64,000 bases of DNA from Ruegeria atlantica (GCA_013032095.1 WQBJ01000001.1:434001-498000); one strand, 5' to 3'; positions 1 through 8,867 are shown, counted from the stretch's first letter. The notes: generated by a model not told the origin, from the letters alone. Made by a program: numbers and translations.

Positions 1-337
1 TCTGCCTGACGTGACTGCGGGTGTTGAGCAGGAAATTGCGGACCATCAAGTGGTTCTGGCCTGGACTGAGGTCGGGCTGGGTGGTGTGATCATCTATTCT
101 CAATCAAACGACGCGCTTAAAGTAATCAACCTAGCAGTAGCGCCGCAAGCGCAAAGGCAGGGGATCGCAGGGAAATTACTGAAAATCGCTGAGGACGCAG
201 CCCGTCGGAACGGCTGTACTCACTTGATTTTGCGGACGCACCGCCTGATGCAGGACACACGCGCGATCTACGCTCATCTGGGGTGGTGCGAAACAGAGGT
301 CGCCGGAAGTTCGGTCGCGATGACCAAATACCTATAA
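1..337 (+). CDS. GNAT family N-acetyltransferase, 5' end outside window
   Basis: C-terminal part of a GNAT acetyltransferase, which transfers an acetyl group from acetyl-CoA to an amine; the substrate cannot be told. The frame is open from base 2, so the true start lies before the window and the GTG at 11 is probably internal. The acetyl-CoA binding loop is visible as VAPQAQRQGIAGKLL at about 137-181, followed by the family's closing YAHLGW motif. It ends nine bases from the convergent DUF2270 remnant. The fold assignment is firm, the role unknown. Confidence 0.8.
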   Translation, partial: LPDVTAGVEQEIADHQVVLAWTEVGLGGVIIYSQSNDALKVINLAVAPQAQRQGIAGKLLKIAEDAARRNGCTHLILRTHRLMQDTRAIYAHLGWCETEVAGSSVAMTKYL

Positions 338-345
338 CCCGGCAT

Positions 346-1047
346 TTACCCCATTGATTCAGACTTTTCGCTTCCACGGCTCGACGCGCGCTGTCCGTCC
401 GCCCGGTAGCTCCAGATCGCAATCACTGACCAGCACAGAATGTAGAAAACTCCGATGACAATCAAAGCCTCACCGGGGATGGGGCCGACGTCAGCCCGAT
501 CGACGGCTTGTGCGAAATTCTCAACCGACGTTGGGTGGACCGAGAGCTTAACGCCGAAAGCAAGGCTCTGAATCAGCAAAATCCATAGGTAGTTTCTGCG
601 AATTCTGCGCCCGATCGCGATCATCAGGCTGACGTGATAGTGCGGGTGCAGGTAATCTTCGGCCAGCACCTTCTGCCAGTTTTCCTCCATATGAAGATCA
701 CCGTCATATAGCAGGGGCGCATAAAAATGTGTTTCCGGCCACCTGGCCCGTGCGCGCCACACATTGAAATATCTATAGCGACGCGCCTCGAGCGTCAGGA
801 ACAGGATGATCAGAACGCCGACAAGTACTAATGGTAAAGGTCAAGCTTCGGGAGAAGAGAAGGAAATCGACAGTGCAACGCCCAATGTCACAACGGCCCA
901 GTTTGTTGTCGTGTCCAAACGAGTACGCCAAATGGTGCTGCGGTATACTTCACTTCGGTACAAGTGTGCGACAGCACCCATTTCGGCCGCATCAAGGGTT
1001 TTCCGTTCAAACTCGGGCCGCGGCGTCGCCTGATTTTCAGTCGTCAT
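346..1047 (-). pseudogene. DUF2270 integral membrane protein, interrupted by an in-frame TGA
   Basis: Reading the minus strand from an ATG at 1047 gives an N-terminal part containing LYRSEVYRSTIWRTRLDTTT and a first membrane segment, ending at a TGA at 843-841. In the same frame, with no shift, the protein resumes with PLPLVLVGVLIILFLTLEAR (second membrane segment), then a RARARWPETHFYAPLL stretch and two further hydrophobic segments to 346. Together the parts cover a whole DUF2270 protein of about 230 residues. From memory, relatives have Ser where the TGA stands, which needs one base change (TCA to TGA). An alternative TTG start lies at 1068. The gene is decayed, or the base is an error. 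The family has no known biochemical function. Confidence 0.8.
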
Positions 1048-1202
1048 TGTGCTATCATGCCCGGACAAGGCAAAACGGTCAAAGTCTTAGAGTTGACTTG
1101 TACATGTCGCTTTTACCCCCAGAGCGCCGTAAACCATATGCTGACACCCTGGGCGCTCCTGTAACAAAATGGTCAATCTAACCAACCACACGGGATTTTC
1201 TC

Positions 1203-2747
1203 ATGGCAGAGGCAAACACCCGGCGCAGGGCAAGAGGTGGCGGTGGCGCTGCCCGCCGGGCCGAACGTACCGCAGTTCGCATCGAAACCGCGAAATACAT
1301 CGAACGGAATATTCCGAACTTCGAGGTTCTCAACGAAGAGGCGTTGGAAATCATTGAAACCAACGCGGAAACCATTCTGGCCGAAGTCGGCGTCAACTTT
1401 GTTGACAATCCTGCGGCTTTGGAGCGCTGGAAAGACGCCGGAGCCGACATAGACGGCGAGCGCGTCCGCATTCCACGTGGCTTGGCGCGTGAGCTGATCA
1501 AAACTGCGCCCAGCCAGTTCACCCAGCATGCTCGCAACCCCGAGAAATCGGTTGTTATCGGTGGTCGCAATCTGGTTCTTGCCCCAGTCTACGGCCCTCC
1601 GTTCGTGCGCGATGCTCAGGGTGGTCGTCGTTATGCGACAATGGACGATTTCAACAAGTTCGTGAAACTCGCCTATATGTCCAAGTGGCTGCACCACTCG
1701 GGCGGCACAGTGTGTGAACCGACGGATGTCCCGGTCAATAAACGTCACCTGGATATGTTGATGGCTCACATGACCCTGTCGGATAAGCCGTTCATGGGTT
1801 CGGTCACTGACCCCAGCCGTGCGCAGGATTCGGTTGAAATGTGTGAGATTCTGTTCGGCAAAGAGTTCGTTCAGGAAAACACTGTCATGACCTCGCTGAC
1901 GAACATCAACTCGCCGATGACTTTCGACGACGTGATGATGGGGTCGCTCGAAGTTTATGCCAAGAATAACCAAGCCTGCATCATCTCGCCCTTCATCGTG
2001 GGTGGTGCGATGGCGCCGGTTTCGGTTGCAGGCACACTTACACAGGTTCTGGCCGAAGTTCTTGCCGGTGTTGCTTACAGCCAGATCGTTCGTCCCGGTG
2101 CACCTGCTATCTTCGGTGCTTTCGTGTCGTCGATCGACATGAACTCTGGCGCGCCGACCTTTGGTACGCCCGAGGCATCCATGGTCACTTACGGCGCGGG
2201 TCAACTGGCGCGGCGTTTGAACCTTCCGTTCCGTTCGGCAGGCTCGTTCTGCGGTTCGAAATTGCCTGATGCGCAGGCGGCTTATGAGACCGCGAACTCG
2301 CTGAACATGGGGCTGATGGCCGGTGTGAACTTCATGCTGCATTCCTGCGGTTGGCTGGAAGGTGGTCTGGTCGCAGACTTTGAGAAATTCGTCATGGATG
2401 CCGATCAACTGGGCGTTCTGCACGGATTGGCCAAAGGCATCGCCTATGATGACAATGCTCAAGCAATGGATGCGATCCGCGAAGTTGGCCCCGGCGGCCA
2501 CTATCTGGGCTGCGCACATACACAGGCCAACTTTAAAGACGCGTTCTGGAAAAGCGAAGTGCTGGACTACAAGCCCTACGAAACATGGGAAGACGAAGGC
2601 GGGCGCGACACACGTCAGTTGGCAACCGCGCGGGTCGAGCATCTGCTGGCCAACTACCAGCAACCGCAACTCGACCCGGCGATCAATGCCGCGCTCAATG
2701 AATATATTGAGAAAAAGAAAGCATCCATGCCGGATGCGTTCAGCTAA
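1203..2747 (+). CDS. MttB family trimethylamine/betaine methyltransferase (non-pyrrolysine)
   Basis: A 514-residue protein of the trimethylamine methyltransferase (MttB) superfamily, TIM-barrel enzymes that move a methyl group from a quaternary or tertiary amine to a corrinoid protein. Family-like segments are VYGPPFVRDAQGGRRYATMD, the central TNINSPMTFDDVMMGSLEVY and FRSAGSFCGSKLPDAQAAYE. The N-terminus is a basic, Gly-rich tail. True MttB has an amber-encoded pyrrolysine; this frame has no internal TAG and runs straight through, so it belongs to the non-Pyl branch whose known members act on glycine betaine or related betaines. No corrinoid protein or reactivase gene is adjacent, so the partner must be elsewhere. 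Its stop codon abuts that of the convergent DUF6477 gene. Confidence 0.85.
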   Translation: MAEANTRRRARGGGGAARRAERTAVRIETAKYIERNIPNFEVLNEEALEIIETNAETILAEVGVNFVDNPAALERWKDAGADIDGERVRIPRGLARELIKTAPSQFTQHARNPEKSVVIGGRNLVLAPVYGPPFVRDAQGGRRYATMDDFNKFVKLAYMSKWLHHSGGTVCEPTDVPVNKRHLDMLMAHMTLSDKPFMGSVTDPSRAQDSVEMCEILFGKEFVQENTVMTSLTNINSPMTFDDVMMGSLEVYAKNNQACIISPFIVGGAMAPVSVAGTLTQVLAEVLAGVAYSQIVRPGAPAIFGAFVSSIDMNSGAPTFGTPEASMVTYGAGQLARRLNLPFRSAGSFCGSKLPDAQAAYETANSLNMGLMAGVNFMLHSCGWLEGGLVADFEKFVMDADQLGVLHGLAKGIAYDDNAQAMDAIREVGPGGHYLGCAHTQANFKDAFWKSEVLDYKPYETWEDEGGRDTRQLATARVEHLLANYQQPQLDPAINAALNEYIEKKKASMPDAFS

Positions 2748-3047
2748 TCACTGATATTGCGAGGCGCGGCTGGCCTGAAACAGCTGCGCCTCGCCCAACA
2801 ATGCAATGAGCAGGTCCAGATGACGGACCAGTGAATAGGCAGCGTCTTCCTCTACACGCTGCGCGTTGACCTCTCGCTCCATCTCCATCAGTCGAACCAG
2901 CGCCGCGCCCGTTGAGGGTAGGGACCCGTACCCGAGAATGCGCTGCAAATGTCGATTCCGATCATAGTCCTGCGCTCCATGTTTTGCGGCCCGAGCCAGC
3001 AGGCGAGGACGGCGTAGGGTTGCAATCATGGTCATCAGGTCCTGCAT
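2748..3047 (-). CDS. DUF6477 family protein
   Basis: A small 99-residue protein of a family known mainly from Rhodobacterales and without assigned function. It is basic at the N-terminus (MQDLMTMIATLRRPRLLARA), then mostly helical with a conserved-looking AEDAAYSLVRHLDLLIALLGEA type region near the C-terminus; no signal peptide or membrane segment. The ATG at 3047 is preferred over upstream codons because AAGGAAC stands 5-10 bases before it. It is divergent from the DUF6456 gene and shares with it a regulatory region of about 240 bases. Confidence 0.75.
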   Translation of the reverse strand: MQDLMTMIATLRRPRLLARAAKHGAQDYDRNRHLQRILGYGSLPSTGAALVRLMEMEREVNAQRVEEDAAYSLVRHLDLLIALLGEAQLFQASRASQYQ

Positions 3048-3117
3048 TTCGGGGTTCCTTTGTGTGAGTGAATGTCCCCGAATGTGTTGCACAACCTAAG
3101 CGGGTGTTGCCTCGATT

Positions 3118-3134
3118 GAGTTCTTGCCGAACTC
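3118..3134. promoter_or_regulatory. Inverted repeat, probable operator
   Basis: GAGTTC-TTGCC-GAACTC is a perfect inverted repeat with six-base arms and a five-base centre in the divergent region between the DUF6477 and DUF6456 genes. It looks like a dimeric repressor site. The core GTTC-N5-GAAC differs in spacing and orientation from the alphaproteobacterial SOS box seen before uvrA. Confidence 0.4.
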
Positions 3135-3188
3135 TAGCTTCATGAGTGTTTATGTTTTTGAATCAAATCTGGTCCTTGTCCTCGCAGG

Positions 3189-3203
3189 TTAACGAACCAG
3201 TAA
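3189..3203. promoter_or_regulatory. CtrA-like site (TTAA-N7-GTAA)
   Basis: TTAACGAACCAGTAA matches the CtrA consensus TTAA-N7-TTAA at seven of eight positions and lies about 85 bases before the DUF6456 start. A looser copy (TTAG...TTAAC) follows at 3219-3233. CtrA is a plausible regulator in this order, but AT-rich four-base half sites arise easily by chance. Confidence 0.25.
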
Positions 3204-3288
3204 CGAAAGCAACTCTAGTTAGAATTGGTTAACAAATTCATCGGGGGCGATTGGGAACAGATTGTTTTGTCGACGAGGTCAAGAAACT

Positions 3289-4398
3289 ATGGAAAATAAC
3301 ATGGCTTTCACCATTCCGGCCTGGGTACCTGAGGGGGCGCAGAGATATCTCGCCCACACAGAGACCGGGCAGTCGATCCGCGATATTGCGCGATCCGCGG
3401 GATGCCATGCTTCGACCATTCTAAGGCAAATCAGGCGGATAGAAACGCGTAGGGACGATCCCTTGGTGGATGCTGCGTTGCAATCCTTGGCCGAGACGCA
3501 TTTTGCTGATCCGTCGACTGCCACGGAAAACACTTTTGACGCGACGCAGGAAGAAAACGCGGCTGCAAAAAACGAAGAGTTCAATCGCGAGGCCCTGCGA
3601 ATTCTGCGTCGGTTGTGTGAGACGGGCGCGGTGCTGGCAGTTGCTGAAGAGATGGACAAAGCCGTTGTGGTGCGCGACGCGGGCGATGGCGGAACAACCA
3701 GAACTGCTGTGGTGGAGTGCAGGATTGCCCAAGCTCTTGCCCTGAAAGATTGGATATCTTGTGATAATCCGGGGCGAATTTCACGGTATCGGATCTCATC
3801 CTCCGGTCGGACTGCCCTCAGCCAGTTGGTAGCCGAAGCCGAAAACAAGGCGCGGGCTCGCAACGAATTCGGAATGGCCGAGGCGCAGACGCCGTTTCAA
3901 GCTCAGATGGTTCAGGGGCAGGGCGGCGCGAACAAGAATGATCGCCCAAAACGAATTCGCTACAGTGCGGCGGAAAGCCCTCTGATCGCTCTGGCGCGTA
4001 GGCGGGATCGGGACGGAAAACCGTTCCTGGACGAGACGCTGGTGGCGGCTGGGGAGCGTCTGCGCGAGGATTTTGAGTTGGCGCAGATTGGCCCACAAGT
4101 CACGCAAAACTGGGACCATTTCCTGACTGCCGGCGGGCGTGGCAGTTTCGGCAGCGAAGCGCATGGTGGGCGAGGCTCATCGGATGCGCGTGACCGGGTT
4201 GCGCAAGCATTGTCGGATCTTGGGCCGGGGTTGAGTGATGTGACGTTGCGGTGTTGCTGTTATCTAGAAGGTCTTGAACTTGCTGAAAAGCGCATGGGGT
4301 GGTCGGCGCGTTCGGGCAAGATCGTGCTGAGGATCGCGCTGCAACGGCTGAAACGGCACTATGAAAGCCAGTCGGAAAGAAGCCGCTTGATCGGGTAA
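3289..4398 (+). CDS. DUF6456 domain protein with N-terminal helix-turn-helix
   Basis: A 369-residue probable DNA-binding protein. Residues about 20-50 (YLAHTETGQSIRDIARSAGC, then ASTILRQIRRIE) read as a helix-turn-helix of the resolvase/sigma-like type; a middle winged-helix-like part carries CRIAQALALKDWI and GRISRYRISSSG; the last third (SPLIALARRRDRDGKPFLDE onward) is the DUF6456 domain, which resembles phage-style packaging or regulatory proteins in tone but has no proven role. ATG at 3289 follows GAGG by ten bases; a second ATG is at 3301. The gene is followed closely by oxyR on the same strand. Confidence 0.75.
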   Translation: MENNMAFTIPAWVPEGAQRYLAHTETGQSIRDIARSAGCHASTILRQIRRIETRRDDPLVDAALQSLAETHFADPSTATENTFDATQEENAAAKNEEFNREALRILRRLCETGAVLAVAEEMDKAVVVRDAGDGGTTRTAVVECRIAQALALKDWISCDNPGRISRYRISSSGRTALSQLVAEAENKARARNEFGMAEAQTPFQAQMVQGQGGANKNDRPKRIRYSAAESPLIALARRRDRDGKPFLDETLVAAGERLREDFELAQIGPQVTQNWDHFLTAGGRGSFGSEAHGGRGSSDARDRVAQALSDLGPGLSDVTLRCCCYLEGLELAEKRMGWSARSGKIVLRIALQRLKRHYESQSERSRLIG

Positions 4399-4442
4399 TA
4401 TGTTTTAGTTGCGAAAGCGTGATCAAGTGATAGTCAGGGGTT

Positions 4443-5366
4443 ATGAATTTTACCCTCAGACAACTTCAGTATTTCAGAGCGGTCGCGGAACAGCGCAATT
4501 TTGGTCGGGCTGCGCAGGTATGTCACGTGTCTCAGCCCGCCTTGTCGGTTCAGATCAAGGCCCTCGAAGAAAATCTGGGCGGTCCGCTGTTCGAGCGTCA
4601 GGCAAGAGACATCCTACTGACACCGCTCGGGCGCGATGTGCTGGATCACGCGCGCCAGGTACTGGGTGCCGCGGACCGTCTGGATCAGTTCGCCCGGGAT
4701 CGCTCGGGCGGGCACAGGTCTCTGTCGATTGGGATAATCCCTACGATTGCGCCCTATCTGCTGCCAGGTGTGCTGGCTGGATTGCGAACCTCGGACGTGT
4801 CGTTGCGGGTACAGGTGCGAGAGGCCAGAACAGAGCGATTATTGACCATGTTGCGTGCCGGTGAAATCGACGCCGGTGTCGTGGCCTTGCCGGTCGGAGG
4901 CAATGAGCTAGTCGAACTTCCACTATTTCAAGACCGGTTTCTGCTTGCTGGCAGCGCTGCCCGCCTGAAAGGCATGACCTCCAACCCCGAGGTGCTGCGC
5001 CCTTTAGATCTGCAAACCGCACAGTTGATGTTGTTGGATGACGGTCATTGTTTGACGGATCAGGCGCTTGAGGTCTGCGGTCAGGACCGCAGCAGCGGGC
5101 TGATCAATATGGGGGCGTCGTCGCTGGCGACCCTTTCGCGGCTCGTGGCCGAAGGCTTCGGTCTGACGCTGATGCCTGAGTTGGCTGCCCGCGCTGAATC
5201 CGAGGCTGTTCCGCGGTTGCAGTTGCTGCGTTTCAGTACGCCTCAACCGGCGAGGACGGTTGGCTTGGTGCGGCGAGTATCAACCGGGGGCGAGGACTGG
5301 TTTGACAGGTTGGCCGAAGTAATCCGCCAAGTTGGAGAAGAAATAGTTACCGCAACACGCGCATGA
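4443..5366 (+). CDS. oxyR: LysR-type hydrogen peroxide sensor OxyR
   Basis: A 307-residue LysR-type regulator. Residues 1-60 form the winged helix (RQLQYFRAVAEQRNFGRAAQ, then VSQPALSVQIKALEE). In the effector domain the segment LLDDGHCLTDQALEVCGQD holds two cysteines nine residues apart, in the same context as the redox pair Cys199/Cys208 of E. coli OxyR. This marks it as a peroxide sensor that switches by disulfide formation, not a generic LysR. AGGGG precedes the ATG. It is convergent with a peroxiredoxin, a likely target or functional partner, and the two share a hairpin terminator. Confidence 0.88.
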   Translation: MNFTLRQLQYFRAVAEQRNFGRAAQVCHVSQPALSVQIKALEENLGGPLFERQARDILLTPLGRDVLDHARQVLGAADRLDQFARDRSGGHRSLSIGIIPTIAPYLLPGVLAGLRTSDVSLRVQVREARTERLLTMLRAGEIDAGVVALPVGGNELVELPLFQDRFLLAGSAARLKGMTSNPEVLRPLDLQTAQLMLLDDGHCLTDQALEVCGQDRSSGLINMGASSLATLSRLVAEGFGLTLMPELAARAESEAVPRLQLLRFSTPQPARTVGLVRRVSTGGEDWFDRLAEVIRQVGEEIVTATRA

Positions 5367-5373
5367 AAATGAA

Positions 5374-5396
5374 AAGACCCGCCAGCGGCGGATCTT
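5374..5396. terminator. Bidirectional hairpin between oxyR and peroxiredoxin
   Basis: AAGACCCGCC-AGC-GGCGGATCTT forms a ten-base stem with one mismatch between two convergent genes. The T-tract is weak on both strands, so its strength is uncertain. Confidence 0.55.
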
Positions 5397-5420
5397 TGAT
5401 ATTCGAAGGCTCGGAAGAAC

Positions 5421-5969
5421 TTAGGCCAGAGCCGGCTCTTTCGCTTCGTCCAGGTGCTTTTTCAGATTTTCAGGAGAAGAAACACCGTAGGGGTCTTCTG
5501 GGCAGTTATCCATCAGGCCGGGTTCTTCGAACCATGCTTCAACCACACCGTCATTGACGATGGCCGCATAGCGCCACGAGCGCATGCCGAAGCCCAGATT
5601 ATCTTTGTCGACCAGCATGCCCATCTTGCGGGTGAACTCGCCAGAACCATCCGGAATAACCTTGACGTTTTTCAGCCCCTGATCCTGTGCCCACTTGTTC
5701 ATGACAAAACTGTCATTCACCGACATGCAGTAAATCTCGTCGATGCCCATATCCTTGAACTCGCCATAGCCATTTTCAAAGCCGGGCAGCTGATAGGTCG
5801 AGCATGTGGGGGTGAATGCACCGGGCAGAGAGAAGAGGATCACGCGCTTTCCGGCAAAGTAATCTGCGGTTGTCTTGTCTTCCCAGCGGAACGGGTTGGT
5901 GCCTTCGATAGCCTCGTCACGGACACGGGTGTGAAAGGTTACGTCAGGCAGTTTGGTACCGGATTTCAT
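5421..5969 (-). CDS. Peroxiredoxin (Prx5/AhpC-TSA type)
   Basis: A 182-residue cytoplasmic thiol peroxidase that reduces hydrogen peroxide and alkyl hydroperoxides. The peroxidatic cysteine sits in LPGAFTPTCSTYQLPGF, the Prx5 signature, and the segment NGYGEFKDMGIDEIYCMSVN follows as in the family. There is no fused glutaredoxin domain, so reduction needs a separate glutaredoxin or thioredoxin. Of three nearby ATGs, the one at 5969 has AGGA at eight bases; those at 5975 and 5990 are possible. The position next to oxyR suggests peroxide control, although no clear OxyR site was recognised upstream. Confidence 0.88.
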   Translation of the reverse strand: MKSGTKLPDVTFHTRVRDEAIEGTNPFRWEDKTTADYFAGKRVILFSLPGAFTPTCSTYQLPGFENGYGEFKDMGIDEIYCMSVNDSFVMNKWAQDQGLKNVKVIPDGSGEFTRKMGMLVDKDNLGFGMRSWRYAAIVNDGVVEAWFEEPGLMDNCPEDPYGVSSPENLKKHLDEAKEPALA

Positions 5970-6082
5970 AATCATGTTCCTGTGATTCATTATTGAACTG
6001 CGCGTGATTTAAAACAGTTCTAAAATGTCTTCAACGTGATTTGTGCTGCAAATGCGAATTTGATTGAGAGTGTGAAAACGTA

Positions 6083-6211
6083 ATGTTTTTAATTGTTTTT
6101 TTGATTGGCGGCCTTGCTATTTTTCCGCGCAAGCATGGTGCGCTGTTATGGCAGCTATGCACGGGTGGTGTAGCTAAACCCAGCACATTATATTATGCCA
6201 AAGAAAATTGA
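6083..6211 (+). CDS. Possible 42-residue hydrophobic peptide upstream of lipA
   Basis: An uninterrupted short frame from ATG 6083 to TGA 6211 encodes a peptide starting [19 protein letters not shown], one membrane-spanning stretch followed by a positive patch. It ends about 20 bases before the preferred lipA start, so it could be a small membrane protein or a leader peptide. No good ribosome binding site is visible (GAGAG about twelve bases upstream), and the region is AT-rich, so it may be chance. Confidence 0.25.
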   Translation: MFLIVFLIGGLAIFPRKHGALLWQLCTGGVAKPSTLYYAKEN

Positions 6212-6233
6212 CCCAAAGTCAGGAAAGCAAACC

Positions 6234-7184
6234 GTGCGTGATCTTAAGATCCCCGAGCAACGTCATCCCGAAAAGGCGCATCGCCAAGACAATGCGCAGC
6301 CGAAAAAGCCCAAGTGGATTCGCGTAAAGGCGCCCGGCGGCAAAGGCTATGCCGACACGCACAAGATCATGCGTGAGAACAATCTGGTTACGGTCTGCGA
6401 AGAAGCTGGTTGCCCGAACGTCGGCGAATGCTGGAGTCAGGGTCACGCCACCATGATGATCATGGGCGAGATTTGTACCCGCGGCTGTACCTTCTGCAAC
6501 ATCGCCACCGGACGCCCGGATGATTTGGACGCGTTTGAACCCGGCCGGGTGGCGCACGCAGTGCAAAAGCTTGGGCTGAACCATGTGGTCATTACGTCTG
6601 TGGACCGCGATGACCTAACAGACGGTGGCGCCGAGCATTTTGCGCAGACCATTCGCGCGGTACGTCATCGCTCGCCCAAGACGACGATCGAAATTCTGAC
6701 ACCAGACTTCCTGAAATGTGATCCTTCGGTTCTGGAAGTTGTGGTCGAGGCGAAGCCGGATGTGTTCAACCACAACCTCGAAACCGTCCCCGGCCTGTAT
6801 CCCGAAGTCCGTCCCGGCGCGCGCTATTTCCACTCGCTGCGACTGTTGCAGCGGGTCAAAGAACTGGACCCGTCAATCTTTACCAAGTCGGGCATTATGG
6901 TCGGTCTGGGTGAAGATGAACAGCAAGTCCGTCAGGTCATGGATGATATGCGCGCGGCCGATATCGACTTCCTGACTATCGGTCAGTACCTGCAGCCGAC
7001 GCCGAAGCACCACGGGGTTGATCGATTTGTCACGCCCGAGGAGTTCGCGTCCTACGAGAAAGCCGCCTACGGAAAAGGTTTCCTGATGGTGTCCGCGACG
7101 CCTCTGACCCGGTCTTCTTACCATGCGGGTGACGACTTTGCGCGTTTGCGCGATGCTCGTCAGAAAAAGTTGGAGCAAGGGTGA
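6234..7184 (+). CDS. lipA: Lipoyl synthase LipA
   Basis: A radical SAM enzyme that inserts two sulfur atoms into protein-bound octanoyl groups to make lipoyl cofactor for pyruvate and 2-oxoglutarate dehydrogenases and the glycine cleavage system. The auxiliary cluster motif [12 protein letters not shown], the SAM-cluster motif CTRGCTFC and the C-terminal [10 protein letters not shown] are all present. GTG at 6234 (protein MRDLKIPEQ...) has AGGAAA at about eight bases and gives the normal length of 316; an in-frame ATG at 6195 lacks a ribosome binding site. The following amidohydrolase overlaps it by four bases. Confidence 0.95.
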   Translation: MRDLKIPEQRHPEKAHRQDNAQPKKPKWIRVKAPGGKGYADTHKIMRENNLVTVCEEAGCPNVGECWSQGHATMMIMGEICTRGCTFCNIATGRPDDLDAFEPGRVAHAVQKLGLNHVVITSVDRDDLTDGGAEHFAQTIRAVRHRSPKTTIEILTPDFLKCDPSVLEVVVEAKPDVFNHNLETVPGLYPEVRPGARYFHSLRLLQRVKELDPSIFTKSGIMVGLGEDEQQVRQVMDDMRAADIDFLTIGQYLQPTPKHHGVDRFVTPEEFASYEKAAYGKGFLMVSATPLTRSSYHAGDDFARLRDARQKKLEQG

Positions 7185-8338
7185 CACCCGAAACGGTTGC
7201 GCAGCTGACGCGCCTGCGTCACGAATTGCATCAATCACCTGAACTCTCTGGTCAAGAGAAGGAAACAGCGGCTCGCGTTGCAGGCGAATTGCGTGCCCGT
7301 GGTGCGGATCAAGTTTTGACCGGCATTGGCGGGCATGGTGTGGCGGGCGTATATGACAGCGGTCGGGTTGGTCCGACAGTTGCCATTCGATGTGAACTGG
7401 ACGGGCTGCCTATTCAGGAGCTGTCGGTTGTAACCTATGCCTCGCGCGTTCCCGGCAAGGGGCATTTGTGTGGGCATGACGGGCATATGGTAACGGTTTT
7501 AGGTGTCGCCGATTATCTCAATCAAAATCGCCCCGAAACGGGCCGGGTTGTTCTGGTGTTCCAACCGGCCGAGGAAACCGGGCAGGGTGCTGTTGCCTAT
7601 CGGTCTGATCCAAAGTTCTCTGAAATTGCCCCCGACTATGTTTTTTCCTTGCACAACCTGCCGGGGCTGGCGCTGGGATCGATACAACTGTGCCAAGGCC
7701 CCGCCAATTGCGCTTCGCGCGGGATGAAGATTGTTCTGACCGGTAAGACCTCACATGCGGCAGCGCCGCAGGATGGGGTGTCTCCAGCAGGAGCTTTGTC
7801 CGCTTTGATGCTGAATTTTGCAACGCTCGGGCAAGGTGGTCTCCTGAACGCAGAATTTGCCTTGACCACAGTAACGCATGTCAGCCTTGGAGAGCAGACC
7901 TTTGGTGTGGCTCCCGGCCGCGCCGAGTTATGGGTGACTTTGCGCACAGTATCAGATGTACGGATGCAGCATCTGATGACCGAGGCTGAAGCGCTGGTTG
8001 CGCAGGCCGCGCGTGATCAGGGACTTGGGTACGAGATCACTTATGAGGATGTATTCGAAGCTTGCGTGAACGCGCCCGAAGCCGTCGACATCCTCAACCG
8101 ATCCTGCGCGGAAACCGGCGTGCCCTGCAAATTGACGACGAGTCCGCAGAAGTTTTCGGAAGATTTTGGACAGTTCGGTAAAGGGGCCAAAGCGGCGATG
8201 TTCTGGCTTGGATCGGGCATCGATCAACCGCAACTGCACAACCCGGACTTCGATTTCCCTGATGCGCTGATCCCGGTTGGTACTGGGATTTTTCTAGCCG
8301 CCATTCAACAGGTGTTGGGGCCGCTCACTCCTCGGTAA
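7181..8338 (+). CDS. M20D family amidohydrolase (hippurate/IAA-amino acid hydrolase type)
   Basis: A 385-residue dinuclear-metal peptidase-like enzyme that cleaves N-acyl amino acids; the natural substrate is unknown. Visible motifs are [11 protein letters not shown], the metal site [11 protein letters not shown], the catalytic glutamates in [11 protein letters not shown] and the lid-domain motif [12 protein letters not shown]. The GTG start overlaps the lipA stop (GTGA), so the two are translationally coupled, an unusual pairing with no evident link to lipoate. The 3' end overlaps that of convergent hpt by 14 bases. Confidence 0.85.
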   Translation: MTPETVAQLTRLRHELHQSPELSGQEKETAARVAGELRARGADQVLTGIGGHGVAGVYDSGRVGPTVAIRCELDGLPIQELSVVTYASRVPGKGHLCGHDGHMVTVLGVADYLNQNRPETGRVVLVFQPAEETGQGAVAYRSDPKFSEIAPDYVFSLHNLPGLALGSIQLCQGPANCASRGMKIVLTGKTSHAAAPQDGVSPAGALSALMLNFATLGQGGLLNAEFALTTVTHVSLGEQTFGVAPGRAELWVTLRTVSDVRMQHLMTEAEALVAQAARDQGLGYEITYEDVFEACVNAPEAVDILNRSCAETGVPCKLTTSPQKFSEDFGQFGKGAKAAMFWLGSGIDQPQLHNPDFDFPDALIPVGTGIFLAAIQQVLGPLTPR

Positions 8339-8867
8339 AGCGAACTTTGCCGATAAAGGGCAGGTTACGGTTACGCTGCGCGTAGTCGATGCCGTAGCCT
8401 ACGACAAACTCGTCCGGAATCTCGAAGCCGATCCAATCGGACCGAAAATCAACCTCGCGTCGGCTGGGTTTGTCCAGCAGCGCAATGGACTTTAGCCGTG
8501 CGGGTTTGCGGCTTTGTAGCAGCTTGGTCACGTGGTTCAGCGTGTGGCCGGTGTCGACGATGTCCTCGACCACCAGTACGTCGCGTCCTTCAATTGCGCC
8601 GCGCAAGTCTTTGAGAATACGCACTTCCCGGCTGCTTTCCATCGAGTCGCCGTAGGAAGACGCCTCAAGAAAATCTACTTCGATCGGCAAGTCCAATTCG
8701 CGCACCAGATCGGCGATGAACACGAAGCTGCCGCGTAGCAGGCCGACGACAACCAGCTTGTCGGTGTCAGCGAACTCGGTGCTGATCTCGCGGCAAAGCT
8801 CTTCGATCCGGGCGGCGATGGCCTTGGCCGAGATCATCTCATCTATCACATATGCACGTTCGCTCAT
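8325..8867 (-). CDS. hpt: Hypoxanthine phosphoribosyltransferase
   Basis: A 180-residue purine salvage enzyme converting hypoxanthine (and often guanine) plus PRPP to IMP or GMP. The PRPP-binding motif [14 protein letters not shown] and the preceding flexible loop with [15 protein letters not shown] are clear, and the closing [20 protein letters not shown] is typical. The ATG at 8867 is preferred because AAGGGGG stands just before it; an upstream extension to 8921 has no support. It is divergent from the COQ10-type gene. Confidence 0.92.
   Translation of the reverse strand: MSERAYVIDEMISAKAIAARIEELCREISTEFADTDKLVVVGLLRGSFVFIADLVRELDLPIEVDFLEASSYGDSMESSREVRILKDLRGAIEGRDVLVVEDIVDTGHTLNHVTKLLQSRKPARLKSIALLDKPSRREVDFRSDWIGFEIPDEFVVGYGIDYAQRNRNLPFIGKVRFTEE

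Noticed and set aside
841..843. TGA in the DUF2270 gene as selenocysteine or programmed read-through
   Set aside because: No selenocysteine insertion hairpin follows, the position is in a membrane-loop region without redox role, and another gene nearby is broken by TAA instead, so point mutation or error is simpler.
1173..2669. Long open frame of 498 codons antisense to the MttB-like gene
   Set aside because: It mirrors the codon pattern of the real gene, its translation is rich in His, Arg and Gln without domain features, and it has no ribosome binding site. The same holds for long antisense frames over coxL (17351-18361) and lon (46498-47709).
1203..2747. Pyrrolysine-containing MttB
   Set aside because: The frame has no internal TAG and no pyl genes are nearby.
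5970..6082. OxyR binding site before the peroxiredoxin gene
   Set aside because: No arrangement of ATAG-N7-CTAT half-sites could be found.
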